From contig NZ_AYTM02000002.1 in NCBI RefSeq assembly GCF_000507185.2, positions 2,960,001 through 3,024,000 on the forward strand: a stretch of DNA of 64,000 bases, read 5' to 3'. The notes below the pieces were generated by a model, which had not been told where the DNA came from, searched no databases, and saw nothing but the letters and a program-made list of their open reading frames with translations. Below are positions 46,884-56,900 of this stretch, one piece after another. The position numbers and the translations under genes were made by a program. Numbering within the stretch: position 1 is the stretch's first letter; the number at the start of each line of letters is the position of its first letter. This DNA comes from Pseudomonas syringae KCTC 12500. Its GTDB lineage: Bacteria; Pseudomonadota; Gammaproteobacteria; Pseudomonadales; Pseudomonadaceae.

Positions 46884-47918
46884 ATGAAAATTCTGATCGT
46901 TGGGCCTAGCTGGGTCGGTGACATGGTGATGGCACAAACGCTGTTCCAGTGTCTGAAACAGCGTCATCCCGAGTGCGAAATCGACGTGCTGGCCCCTGAA
47001 TGGAGCCGTCCGATACTGGAGCGCATGCCGGAGGTTCGTGCTGCGCTCAGTTTTCCGCTGGGGCACGGTGCCCTGGAACTGGCGACCCGTCGCCGGATCG
47101 GCAAATCTCTGGCTGGCCAATACGATCAGGCTATCCTGCTGCCCAATTCGCTGAAATCGGCGCTGGTGCCGTTTTTTGCCGGTATCCCGAAGCGCACCGG
47201 TTGGCGCGGGGAGTTTCGCTACGGCCTGCTCAACGACGTACGAACCCTCGACAAGCAGCGTTACCCGCTGATGATCGAGCGTTTCATGGCCCTGGCCTTC
47301 GACAAGGGCGCCGAGTTGCCGCGTCCTTACCCGCAACCGAGCCTGCGCATCGACCCGACCACGCGCGATGCCGCACTGAGCAAATTCGGCCTCACGCTGG
47401 ATCGCCCGGTACTGGCGCTGTGCCCCGGCGCGGAGTTCGGCGAGTCCAAGCGCTGGCCCGCCGAACATTACGCACAGGTCGCTGACGCGAGTATTCGCGA
47501 AGGCTGGCAGGTCTGGCTGTTCGGCTCGAAAAAGGATCACCCGGTCGGTGAGAGCATTCGCCAGGAACTGATTCCCGGCCTGCGTGAGGAGTCCGTCAAC
47601 CTCAGTGGCGAGACCTCGCTGGCCGAAGCCATTGACCTGCTGTCGTGCGCCGACGCTGTGGTGTCCAACGATTCCGGCCTGATGCACGTGGCCGCAGCAT
47701 TGAACCGTCCGCTGGTGGCTGTCTACGGCTCGACCTCGCCGGGCTTTACGCCGCCGCTGGCCGACGCAGTCGAGGTGGTGCGACTCGGCATCGAGTGCAG
47801 CCCGTGCTTCGAGCGCACCTGCCGTTTCGGCCATTACAACTGCATGCGTCTGCTTGAGCCGGACGCCGTGATTCAGGCGCTCAGCCGCCTGAGTAGCACG
47901 CCGGTGGAGGTTGCCTGA
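46884..47918 (+). CDS. waaF: ADP-heptose:LPS heptosyltransferase II
   Basis: 344 residues, GT9 family. It adds the second L-glycero-D-manno-heptose to the inner core at the cytoplasmic face of the membrane. Markers are ILIVGPSWVGDMVMAQ at the N-terminus, LPNSLKSALVPFFAGIPKRTGWRGE near 88, CPGAEFGESKRWPAEHYAQ near 180 and VSNDSGLMHVAAAL near 258. A GGA lies 6 bases before the ATG. It is the first gene of the core operon; waaC starts 2 bp after its stop. Confidence 0.96.
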   Translation: MKILIVGPSWVGDMVMAQTLFQCLKQRHPECEIDVLAPEWSRPILERMPEVRAALSFPLGHGALELATRRRIGKSLAGQYDQAILLPNSLKSALVPFFAGIPKRTGWRGEFRYGLLNDVRTLDKQRYPLMIERFMALAFDKGAELPRPYPQPSLRIDPTTRDAALSKFGLTLDRPVLALCPGAEFGESKRWPAEHYAQVADASIREGWQVWLFGSKKDHPVGESIRQELIPGLREESVNLSGETSLAEAIDLLSCADAVVSNDSGLMHVAAALNRPLVAVYGSTSPGFTPPLADAVEVVRLGIECSPCFERTCRFGHYNCMRLLEPDAVIQALSRLSSTPVEVA

Positions 47919-47920
47919 TT

Positions 47921-48985
47921 TTGCGGGTACTGCTGATCAAGACGTCTTCACTGGGTGATGTGATCCATGCCTTGCCCGCGCTGACCGATGCGGCGCGCGC
48001 GCTGCCCGGCATTCGCTTCGACTGGGTGGTCGAGGAAGGCTTCGCGGAAATTCCCGCCTGGCATCCGGCGGTCGACAGGGTCATCCCGGTAGCGATTCGC
48101 CGCTGGCGCAAGCACCTCTGGCAGACCTTCAGGTCCGGGGAATGGCGGCGTTTCAAACAGCAGATGCGCGAACAGCGTTATGATCTGGTGATCGATGCGC
48201 AGGGCCTGTTCAAAAGTGCCTGGCTGACACGCTATGTCGATGCGCCGGTGGCCGGTCTGGACCGCGATTCGGCACGCGAGCCGGTTGCCAGTCGCTCTTA
48301 TGATCGCGCTTTTCCAGTGGCGCGCGGGCAGCATGCGGTCGAGCGGCTGCGTCAGCTGTTCGCTCAGGCGCTGGGTTATCCACAGCCGTCCGGCATGGGC
48401 GATTACGGTCTCAAGCCACTGGCGACCCTGGATGACAGTTTGCAGGCCCCGTTCGTGCTGTTCCTGCATGGCACGACCTGGGACACCAAGCACTGGCCCG
48501 AGCTGTACTGGCGGCAACTGGCCGAATTGATGGCAGCGCGCGGTCTGCAAGTGCAGTTGCCGTGGGGCAATCCGGCAGAGAAAGCTCGTGCCGAGCGTAT
48601 TGCCGAGGGTCTGAGCAGTGCGCACGTGCTGCCGAAGCTCAATCTGGCAGGGGTTGCGCGGGTACTGGCCAGCGCGCAGGCGTGCGTCGCGGTAGACACT
48701 GGCATCGGCCACCTGGCTGCTGCACTGGATGTGCCGACCATTTCCCTGTTCGGCCCGACCAATCCGGGCCTGACCGGGGCCTACGGCAAGTCGCAGGTGC
48801 ATCTGGCCAGCGACTACCCCGGCTGTACGCCGTGCCTGCAAAAGAAATGCACGTACCAACCGAGCGCCGACGATCAGCGCCGGTTCGACCTTAAGCGCGA
48901 GTGGCCGATGTGCTTCACTCGCTTGAATCCCGAGCGAGTAGCGAGCCAATTGGGCGCGCTGTTGCTGGCAAAGGAACCTGGCTGA
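47921..48985 (+). CDS. waaC: ADP-heptose:LPS heptosyltransferase I
   Basis: 354 residues, GT9 family. It transfers the first heptose onto Kdo2-lipid A. Markers are VLLIKTSSLGDVIHALPALTDA at the start (in two parts: VLLIKTSSLGD, then VIHALPALTDA), HGTTWDTKHWP near 186, and VDTGIGHLAAALDVPTISLF near 258 with GPTNPGLTGAYG. The start is TTG at 47921 with GGAGG about 10 bases upstream, directly after the waaF stop. Its stop TGA overlaps the waaG ATG by one base, a coupled arrangement. Confidence 0.95.
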   Translation: MRVLLIKTSSLGDVIHALPALTDAARALPGIRFDWVVEEGFAEIPAWHPAVDRVIPVAIRRWRKHLWQTFRSGEWRRFKQQMREQRYDLVIDAQGLFKSAWLTRYVDAPVAGLDRDSAREPVASRSYDRAFPVARGQHAVERLRQLFAQALGYPQPSGMGDYGLKPLATLDDSLQAPFVLFLHGTTWDTKHWPELYWRQLAELMAARGLQVQLPWGNPAEKARAERIAEGLSSAHVLPKLNLAGVARVLASAQACVAVDTGIGHLAAALDVPTISLFGPTNPGLTGAYGKSQVHLASDYPGCTPCLQKKCTYQPSADDQRRFDLKREWPMCFTRLNPERVASQLGALLLAKEPG

Positions 48986-50106
48986 TGCAACTGGCTTTTG
49001 TACTCTACAAATACTTTCCGTTCGGCGGCCTGCAACGCGACTTCATGCGCATCGCGCTGGAGTGCCAGCAGCGCGGCCATCAGATCCGCGTCTATACCCT
49101 GATCTGGGAAGGCGATGTGCCTCCCGGTTTCGAGGTGCTGGTGGCGCCGGTCAAGGCGTTCTTCAATCATCGGCGCAACGAAAAGCTCAGCGCCTGGATG
49201 GAAGCAGACCTGGCCAAACGCCCGGTGGACCGCCTGATCGGTTTCAACAAGATGCCCGGCCTGGATGTGTATTACGCCGCCGACGGCTGTTTCGAGGACA
49301 AGGCGCAGAACCTGCGCAGCCCGCTGTATCGCAAGTGGGGCCGTTATCGCCACTTTGCCGACTACGAGCGCGCAGTGTTCGCCAAGGACTCGAAAACCCA
49401 GGTGCTGATGATTTCCGAAGTGCAGCAGCCGCTGTTCATCAAGCATTACGACACCCCGCCGTCGCGCTTTCATCTGCTGCCGCCGGGGATTTCCCTGGAT
49501 CGCCGTGCGCCGCCGGATGCACCTGAGATCCGTGCAGGCTTTCGCAAGGAGTTCTGCCTTGCCGACGATGACCTGTTATTGGTGCAGATCGGCTCCGGTT
49601 TCAAGACCAAGGGCGTGGATCGCAGCCTAAAGGCGCTCGCGGCTCTGCCCGCCGGGCTGAAGAAACGCACGCGACTGTTTGTAATCGGGCAGGACGACCC
49701 CAAAGTATTCCAACTGCAGAGCTCGGCGCTCGGCCTGGGTGATCAGGTGACCTTCATGAAAGGGCGCAGCGATATTCCGCGTTTTCTGCTGGGCGCCGAC
49801 CTGCTGATTCATCCGGCCTATAACGAAAACACCGGGACCGTGCTGCTCGAAGCGCTGGTTGCCGGTTTGCCGGTCCTGGTCAGTGCGGTCTGTGGTTACG
49901 CTCACTATATTGCCGAGGCCGATTGCGGGCGGGTGCTGGATGAGCCGTTCGAGCAGGCGCAGCTCAATCGCTACCTATCGCAGATGCTTCAGGACGATGC
50001 CGCACGCAGCGCGTGGTCGCGCAATGGCCTGACCTTTGCCGACACGGCAGACCTTTACAGCATGCCGCAACACGCTGCGGATGTGATTCTGGCGGAGCAC
50101 TATTGA
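48985..50106 (+). CDS. waaG: LPS core glycosyltransferase WaaG (GT4)
   Basis: 373 residues, GT-B fold. It adds the first outer-core sugar. Markers are LAFVLYKYFPFGGLQRDFMR at the N-terminus, FNKMPGLDVYYAADGCFEDK near 85, and the E-x7-E nucleotide-sugar motif ENTGTVLLE near 280. The frame opens at 48901 but the ATG at 48985, overlapping the waaC stop and preceded by AAGGA, is the correct start. It overlaps waaP by one base. Confidence 0.95.
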   Translation: MQLAFVLYKYFPFGGLQRDFMRIALECQQRGHQIRVYTLIWEGDVPPGFEVLVAPVKAFFNHRRNEKLSAWMEADLAKRPVDRLIGFNKMPGLDVYYAADGCFEDKAQNLRSPLYRKWGRYRHFADYERAVFAKDSKTQVLMISEVQQPLFIKHYDTPPSRFHLLPPGISLDRRAPPDAPEIRAGFRKEFCLADDDLLLVQIGSGFKTKGVDRSLKALAALPAGLKKRTRLFVIGQDDPKVFQLQSSALGLGDQVTFMKGRSDIPRFLLGADLLIHPAYNENTGTVLLEALVAGLPVLVSAVCGYAHYIAEADCGRVLDEPFEQAQLNRYLSQMLQDDAARSAWSRNGLTFADTADLYSMPQHAADVILAEHY

Positions 50107-50912
50107 TGAAGCTGTTCCTTGCTGAGCCGTTCAAGAACCTGTGGGCGGGGCGCGATGCGTTCGTCGAGGTCGAAGGCCTGAGCGGTGAGGTCTACCGCGA
50201 GCTGGAAGGGCGCCGCACACTGCGCACCGAGGTCGATGGGCGCGGTTACTTCGTCAAGATCCACCGCGGCATTGGCTGGGGCGAGATCGCCAAGAACCTG
50301 GCGACCGCCAAGCTGCCGGTACTCGGCGCGGGCAAGGAATGGGACGCCATCGAGCGCCTGCATGAAGTCGGCGTCCCGACCATGACCGCCGTGGCCTATG
50401 GCGAGCGTGGCAGCAACCCTGCCGCGCAGCACTCGTTCATCGTCACCGAAGAACTGGCACCGACCACCAGCCTCGAAGACGTCAGCCTCAACTGGCGCAA
50501 CGAGCCGCCCGAGCCGCGTCTGAAGAGAGCCTTCATTGCCGAAGTCGCCCGCCTGGTCGGCATGATGCACCGCGCAGGCGTCAATCATCGCGACTGCTAC
50601 ATCTGCCATTTTTTGCTGCACACCGACAAGCCGGTGACCGCTGACGATTTCAAACTCTCGGTCATCGACCTGCACCGTGCCCAGACCCGCCGTGCGATCA
50701 CGCCACGCTGGCGCAACAAGGACCTGGCCGCGCTGTATTTTTCAGCGTTGGACATCGGCCTGACCCGCCGCGACAAACTGCGTTTTCTCCAGGGCTATTT
50801 CCAGAAGCCGTTGCGCGAAATCCTGCTCAAGGAAGCGACGCTGCTGACCTGGCTGGATAAAAAAGCCGACAAGTTGTATCAGCGTAAAGTGCGCTACGGA
50901 GACGCACTCTGA
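50106..50912 (+). CDS. waaP: LPS core heptose I kinase WaaP
   Basis: 268 residues, exactly the P. aeruginosa length. It phosphorylates heptose I of the inner core, which is essential for outer-membrane integrity in pseudomonads. It has a protein-kinase-like fold with YFVKIHRGIGWGEIAKNL (nucleotide Lys) near 50, catalytic HRDCYICH near 162 and VIDLHRAQTR near 188 (DFG-equivalent). The ATG at 50106 overlaps the waaG stop by one base; the stop in turn overlaps the next ATG at 50912. Confidence 0.96.
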   Translation: MKLFLAEPFKNLWAGRDAFVEVEGLSGEVYRELEGRRTLRTEVDGRGYFVKIHRGIGWGEIAKNLATAKLPVLGAGKEWDAIERLHEVGVPTMTAVAYGERGSNPAAQHSFIVTEELAPTTSLEDVSLNWRNEPPEPRLKRAFIAEVARLVGMMHRAGVNHRDCYICHFLLHTDKPVTADDFKLSVIDLHRAQTRRAITPRWRNKDLAALYFSALDIGLTRRDKLRFLQGYFQKPLREILLKEATLLTWLDKKADKLYQRKVRYGDAL

Positions 50913-51646
50913 TGGCGGGCTGGAAGCTCGAGCCCGAGTACGCGTTCCTGGAACCGGAATTTGGCAGCCTGGATGCCGTATTTGCCTTGCAGGGACAGCA
51001 GTTGACCCGCGATCCGCTGTCCGACGTCATCCGCATCGAGCGCGCCGGGGTTTACTACTATGTCAAACGCTACGTGGGCGCGGGCAAGGGGCTGCGTCGC
51101 TACATGGGCAAGCCGAGGGTCAAGTCCGAATGGCAGAACCTCAAGCGCTTTGCTAAATGGGGCATCCCCACCGCAGAAGTCGTGGCCTGGGGCCTGGAGC
51201 GCAACGGCGCGGCGTATGATCGCGGCGCACTGATCACACGTGGCTTGCCGAACACCGAAGACTTGTCGGCACTGGCGCAACGCAAGGATCCGCGACTGGC
51301 CGATCGCCACTGGGTCGACGCGCTCAGCCGCCAGTTGGCTGCCTTTACCCGGATCATGCACGACAACCATTTCACACATAACGATTTGAAATGGCGCAAC
51401 CTGTTGGTCGATAACGAGGGCAAGCTGTTTTTCATCGACTGCCCCAATGGTGCATTCTGGTGGAGCTTCATGCTGCGCTATCGGATCACCAAGGATCTGG
51501 CCTGCCTGGACAAGGTCGCCAAGTATCACTTATCGGCCACCCAGCGCCTGCGCTTCTACCTGCAATACCGCCAGCGAACGCGTTTGAACGCCTCCGACAA
51601 AAAACGTATTCGACATATCGTCAGCTTTTTCGAGGGCCGTGAATGA
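50912..51646 (+). CDS. wapP: LPS core kinase WapP-like (RfaP/InaA kinase fold)
   Basis: 244 residues. Kinase-like motifs are YYYVKRYVGAGKGLRRYMG near 48, catalytic FTHNDLKWRNLLV near 152 (H-N-D in place of H-R-D) and LFFIDCPNGAFW near 170 (D of DFG). The family phosphorylates core heptoses; the position next to waaP fits P. aeruginosa PA5008 (wapP). It overlaps the following gene by 4 bases (ATGA). Confidence 0.85.
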   Translation: MAGWKLEPEYAFLEPEFGSLDAVFALQGQQLTRDPLSDVIRIERAGVYYYVKRYVGAGKGLRRYMGKPRVKSEWQNLKRFAKWGIPTAEVVAWGLERNGAAYDRGALITRGLPNTEDLSALAQRKDPRLADRHWVDALSRQLAAFTRIMHDNHFTHNDLKWRNLLVDNEGKLFFIDCPNGAFWWSFMLRYRITKDLACLDKVAKYHLSATQRLRFYLQYRQRTRLNASDKKRIRHIVSFFEGRE

Positions 51647-52422
51647 GCGTTTTTATTGCCAGTGCCGACCAGCCTTTACTGGCGCGTCACAACCTGGCTG
51701 ATTTTGAATCGCTTTGGAACATCCGACTCGATGCGGTCGATGAGCCCAATACCGGGCGCGGCGGCTGGAGCAGTGTGTTCCGCCTCGATCTGGACGGTCA
51801 GGGGTTTTACCTCAAGCGTCAGAGCAACTACCTGACTCACACGTTGCATCACCCGTTTGGCGAACCGTCGTTCTCGCGCGAGTTTCGTAACATCAGTCGC
51901 TATCGCAAACTGGGCATCCCGGCATTGCAGGCGGTGTTCTATGGCGAGCGCAAGGTCGCCGGCGAACGCCGGGCGATCCTGATGACGCGTGCGCTGGACG
52001 GCTGGACCGATCTTGACGAACTGTTGCAGCAGTGGAACCAGATGGAGGCCCCTCAGCGTCAGGCAATACTGCACGCCTGCGGCCAGCTGGCGCGCACGCT
52101 GCACGGCGCCGGACAGGTGCATGGCTGCTTCTACCCCAAGCATATTTTTCTTCAGGCAGCCGGTACGGGGTATCAGGCGCAACTGATCGACCTGGAAAAA
52201 ACCCGTCCGGTGATCTTCGGCAAGCGTGACCTTGCCCGCGACCTCGAACCGCTGCTGCGCCGCGCGCCCATGTGGAATGAGGCCGATCGGCGCGAGCTGT
52301 TGGCGGCTTATCTGCAAGCCACGCCGAACAGCCTGCTGGTCGACGCCTGGAGTGCGCGCCTGGGCAAGCGCGGCGCTCACAAACGAGACCTTCAACACCG
52401 CGATGATAAAGAGACCCGTTGA
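51643..52422 (+). CDS. InaA-family LPS kinase-like protein
   Basis: 259 residues. RGGWSSVFRLDLDGQGFYLKRQSNY carries the nucleotide-binding strand and Lys (two blocks: RGGWSSVFRL, GQGFYLKRQS). The loop expected to carry the catalytic Asp reads VHGCFYPKHIFL, with Cys where WaaP has Asp. LIDLEKTRP keeps the DFG-type Asp. It corresponds by position to P. aeruginosa PA5007. It may be a kinase with altered chemistry or a pseudokinase. Its stop overlaps the next ATG by one base. Confidence 0.82.
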   Translation: MSVFIASADQPLLARHNLADFESLWNIRLDAVDEPNTGRGGWSSVFRLDLDGQGFYLKRQSNYLTHTLHHPFGEPSFSREFRNISRYRKLGIPALQAVFYGERKVAGERRAILMTRALDGWTDLDELLQQWNQMEAPQRQAILHACGQLARTLHGAGQVHGCFYPKHIFLQAAGTGYQAQLIDLEKTRPVIFGKRDLARDLEPLLRRAPMWNEADRRELLAAYLQATPNSLLVDAWSARLGKRGAHKRDLQHRDDKETR

Positions 52423-53867
52423 TGCGCCTGTCTGAACTCAAGACCGCCGGACGTACCCCCGAGTTGCCGATGAGCCTGACGCTGGCCGATGCTGCCGGAT
52501 CGGCTGAACTGCAATTGCTGACCCTGCTGCGGGTATTGCCGGGGCAGCGCTATGTCGGCGCCGGTGTCTGGCGAGGCCGAACGGTGCTGGCAAAACTGCT
52601 GGTGGGCGACAAGGCGGCCCGACACTTTCAGCGTGAGCTGGCCGGCGTAAGGCTGCTTGCCGAACAGGGCCTGACCACACCGCTTTTGCTGGCCGACGGT
52701 TTGCAGGACGGTGAGGGTGGCTGGCTGTTGTTCGAGTTTCTGGAGCAGGCGCCAAGCCTGGGCGATGCCTGGAATGCTGTTAAGCACCTGCCACCGCTGG
52801 CAGACGAGCAGCAAGCGGTGCTCGGTGAGGCGCTATCGGCCATTACCCGGCAGCACGCAAAAGGCCTGTGGCAGGAAGACCTGCACCTGGACAACCTGCT
52901 GCGCCACAAGGGGCAGTTGTACCTGATCGATGGCGCCGGCATTCGTGCTGAACAGGCCGGTACGCCGTTGTCCCGGCAAAAAGTTCTGGAAAATCTCGGC
53001 GTGTTCTTTGCCCAGTTGCCCAGGTCTTTCGAACCGTTTACTGAAGAGCTGTTGGTGCATTACCTGTTGAGCAATGCCGAGCATGGTTTGCCGATGGAAG
53101 CGCTGCAAAAGCAGATCGACAAGGTTCGCAGCTGGCGGCTCAAGGACTTCATGAGCAAGACCGTGCGCGACTGCAGTCTGTTCAGTGTCGAGGACAGCGC
53201 TTCGGTGTTCCGCGCTATTCGTCGCGAGGAAGAACCCGCGATGCTGCCGGTGCTGAGTCAGGCGGATGCCTTGCTCGACAAGGGCCATCTGTACAAGACC
53301 GGTGGCGCTGCGAGTGTCGGGCGGGTTGAGATCAATGGTCGTCCGCTGGTCATCAAGCGCTACAACATCAAGAATTTCAGCCATTGGCTCAAGCGCTTCT
53401 GGCGCCCCAGCCGGGCCTGGCATTCGTGGCGCGAAGGCAACCGGCTGATGTTCCTCGGCATCGCCACACCCAAACCGCTGGCCGTGCAGGAAAAGCGTTT
53501 TCTCGGCTTGCGCAGCAAGGCCTGGCTGGTGACCGAGTTCATTGATGGGCCGGACATCATCGAACGCTTCGCTCCGTATGTGGAAAACGGTGATGCACCA
53601 GAGGTCGAACTGCTGGCGCTGGATCGGCTTTTTGCGCAGCTTATCCAGGCGCGCATCAGCCATGGTGATTTCAAGGGGCATAACCTGTTCTGGCACGTCG
53701 ATCGCTGGGCGATGATCGACCTGGACGCCATGCAGCAGCACAACTCGCAGTCGTCATTCGCTGCGGCCTACGCCCGTGACCGGGCCCGCTTCATGCGCAA
53801 CTGGCCAACGCAGAGCGCGCTGCACCAGTTGCTGGAGCAGCGCTTGCCGAAGCTTGTGACGGACTGA
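52422..53867 (+). CDS. wapQ: Double kinase-domain LPS core protein (WapQ-like)
   Basis: 481 residues with two kinase-like halves. The first half has LWQEDLHLDNLLRHKGQLYL and LIDGAGI near 150-170. The second has LVIKRYNIKNFSHWLKRFW near 310, then ISHGDFKGHNLFWHVDRW and MIDLDAM near 415-435, with both catalytic-loop and metal Asp present. So the C-terminal half looks active, while the N-terminal half has E-D-L in place of H-x-D. By position it matches P. aeruginosa PA5006. The ATG at 52422 overlaps the previous stop. It is the last gene before the inserted toxin locus. Confidence 0.82.
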   Translation: MRLSELKTAGRTPELPMSLTLADAAGSAELQLLTLLRVLPGQRYVGAGVWRGRTVLAKLLVGDKAARHFQRELAGVRLLAEQGLTTPLLLADGLQDGEGGWLLFEFLEQAPSLGDAWNAVKHLPPLADEQQAVLGEALSAITRQHAKGLWQEDLHLDNLLRHKGQLYLIDGAGIRAEQAGTPLSRQKVLENLGVFFAQLPRSFEPFTEELLVHYLLSNAEHGLPMEALQKQIDKVRSWRLKDFMSKTVRDCSLFSVEDSASVFRAIRREEEPAMLPVLSQADALLDKGHLYKTGGAASVGRVEINGRPLVIKRYNIKNFSHWLKRFWRPSRAWHSWREGNRLMFLGIATPKPLAVQEKRFLGLRSKAWLVTEFIDGPDIIERFAPYVENGDAPEVELLALDRLFAQLIQARISHGDFKGHNLFWHVDRWAMIDLDAMQQHNSQSSFAAAYARDRARFMRNWPTQSALHQLLEQRLPKLVTD

Positions 53868-53918
53868 GCCCGGCTGACCCTCGTGCCAGCGCGGAGCGCT
53901 CATCCGTAGTGGCTGACT

Positions 53919-53984
53919 CTCGTGCCAATGCTCCGCGTTGGCATGCCGTTCCGGACGCTCCGCGTCCTCTGTGTGACGCGGAGC
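53919..53984. repeat. Palindromic repeat element between the wapQ-like gene and the third toxin
   Basis: CGTGCCAATGCTCCGCGTTGG and CATGCCGTTCCGGACGCTCC are followed by a perfect hairpin GCTCCGCGTC (53957-53966)/GACGCGGAGC (53975-53984). The element is related to the one at 21981-22065. It lies between convergent genes, 51 bp after the wapQ-like stop, and can serve as a terminator for both strands. Confidence 0.65.
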
Positions 53985-53994
53985 ATCGGTATCC

Positions 53995-56900
53995 TCAGGT
54001 AATGCGCGTAAGGTTCATCGCTTCGAGTGCTGCCACCAGTGCATCGATGTCGTCGAAGGGTTTGAGGTGGATGCGCGGCCAGCGCAGGCGTTCGATGTAC
54101 AGCTTGCCTTCGGCATTGCGCAGCACCGGTGTGTGGTGAATCCAGGTGTCGCGTGCGCGATGAATGATGGTTGGCAGATTGCCTTCACCCTCCTGCACCA
54201 GAAACATTCCCGGCCTGGAAAGGCGGTTTTCGATGCTCGGCAGCCTGACCGGCTGTGACCGCAGCACCTCCATCTCCACCCGATAATCAGCTTTGATGTA
54301 GACCTTGTCATCCGTTATGCCACCCGAGACGAGCTCCCCCGGATCCAGCGTTATCCCCCTCGAATGCCCCTGTGTCACATCGACGACCCGCAGGCCGATC
54401 CCGCCTTGCAGTTCGGCGACGCCAGGCACGACGCCCTGATAGGTATTGGAATGGCTGTTACCGACCAGCGCGATCCACTTGTGCGAGCCCATCACCTCCT
54501 GATGCCTGCGGATCGTGCGCGAGGCAAAGTAATTCATCATTTGCTGGCGGGTAATGGACTGTTCCCCGGCAATGCCTTTGAGGTGGTAACTGCTTGCGCA
54601 ATCGATGGCACGAATTTCCAGACCCTGCTGCCGCGCCCCGATAATCAGCCGCTCGAAGGTGTAGATGCCGTCCGGATCGGTATGATGCCCGCGGTCCAGG
54701 GTTTTCAGGTCATGCAGCAAGGTTTTACTCATTTGCCCGGTTTCGAGGAAACGATCCAGATCTGCCTGATGCAGGTCGCTCAACAGGTGCTCCATGTACA
54801 GCGTTTTGACGTTCTGCTGTGACAGCAACGGCAGGTTGTCGATGATCAGCTTTTTGCTGGCGACCGAAGCGTGTGACTCGCCAATGACCAGGCCTTCGGC
54901 ATGGCGATACAGGGTTTCTAGCAGTCCGGCAGTGCTTGTCTGCGGTGCGATGGCTGGTAACGTCGGGCGAGGCGGCAGTTGAGCTGAGCTGATCCGGGCG
55001 GCGTCCTGTTGTAGATTCTTGCGCAGCAGGTCGAATGTGTTACGCACAGTGTCGAGTTCGATGTCTTCAAAAAAATACTCCATATCAAGGCCCTTCTTTT
55101 CGAAGTTCGCCAGGTTATGCAGCGTTGCTCTGGTCTCCAGCGGCATTTCATAGGTGGCATCGGTCAGCGATTGCTGAATGGCCGTCATCGGCCTGTCAAC
55201 GCTCCAGTCATCGGGGTCGACGCGCAGCCAGGTATCGTTTTCGTCCAGAACAAACCCGTACTCGCCCGCCCAGCGCTCACCCTCGGCAACCGCGGTCGGG
55301 TCGCCCAGCTCGCGGATCAACAGGTTATCCAGAGCGGTAGCAGGGGGCAGTGGCTTGGCGGGCAGCGTCGGGTCGGCAAACGCTATGCTGAAGTCGCAGC
55401 GCGTCGGTGTGTGTTCATGCGCCCCACTCGCGCCTTGCCTGATGCGGGTCGGACGTCCGGCGGGAATGTCCTTGACGTGAACACTGACGGCTCCCTGCAT
55501 TTCGGCGATGCCGGGCACCTGATCGTGAGTCGTGGCCAGCTTCTGGTCGAGCAGCGCTACCCAGCGCTTGGCAGAGGCCGGCTCGATATCGTGGCTGATG
55601 AGCCTGTGCCCGAAGAAATTGCTCATTTTCATGGCCGCTGTCGGGTCATCGGCAGCCGCCAGCACGCTGTGGCCGAGAAACGGATAGCTGATCGACGAAC
55701 TGAACGGGCGCACTTCGATCCCGTAGAGGTGGGCTGCCTTGATCAGGTGGTAGTAATCGAATTCGCTACTTGCGTTGTTCAGGGCGCCGCGATTGGCCTC
55801 TTGCAGGTAATACTTGAGTTCATGAGAGCCAGAGCGGCTTTTTTTACCGAGTTGGCGATACCGGGCCAGCTTGCGCAGGTGTTTGTCGGTCAGCAGGTGC
55901 TCGATGTACAGCACCTCGACACGCTGCTCGGCGAGCAAGGGCATGTTGAGCAGCAGCAGACGCTTGCTGGCCACCGATTTCGGGGCCTCGCTGAACACCA
56001 GTCCGCTACTGTGACTGAAGATGTGCTTGATGAGCGTGTCGACACTGCCGGGCAGGCCATAGGCGGGCAGGGTCGGCCTGGGTGGAGGCGTGAATCGGGC
56101 AAAAAAGGCCTGGGCGTCCTGATAGAGTTGTTCCCGACGCGCCGTGAAGGTCTGGCGCACCTCGGTGAAATACGTTTCGAAATAGACTTCCAGGCCTGCG
56201 CCGGTCGGGTCGAACACTTCCTTGTTGATGACAATGTCCAGGTGCGCGCGCATGCCGCTCGGCATCTCATAGTCGCTCAAGGTATTCAGCGAGCTTGAGC
56301 TTGCGCTGGCTTCCTCAGGTAGCGGTCGATAAGTGCCCGGAGTGTCCAGCCCGCCGCCGCGCAGGCGCTGTCGTTCGACAAGCAGCCACTGACCCTGATC
56401 ATTCAGGCGAACCGGCTGTTTGCCGAAGAAGGCGAACGGATTGGCCGGGTCGATGATCTGCCAGTACCGCCAGTAGGCGTCGTACTGAACCTCAAAGGCC
56501 TGGTCTGAGAGCTGGATATAGTATTTTCCATTGATCGCATGCACGCCTTTTGCGTGACCCTCGGCGATACGTGGCACGTTCTCCAGAGAGATGTCGACGG
56601 CCAGATCGATGCGCAAACCTGATGGCGCGCGCTGTGCAGTCGGGGGCAACGGGAGCAGCGGCTGCCAGGCGCCTCCGATATCGCGCGCAGCGAACTGGCC
56701 GGTTGCCAGCGGCGGTGCCGAGGCGACATGGGACGCCTGGAAAACCGCAGCATGCCCATGAACGTTGGGCTTGCCGAGCAGAAATACTTGCTCTTGCAGC
56801 TCTACCGGGTACAGGTCCTCGTAACGCGGCAGGGAAGGCTGGCGCTGGAACGAGCGCAACACCGGGGTCGAATGCTGGCCGTTCTCAAGCTGGTGCAAAA

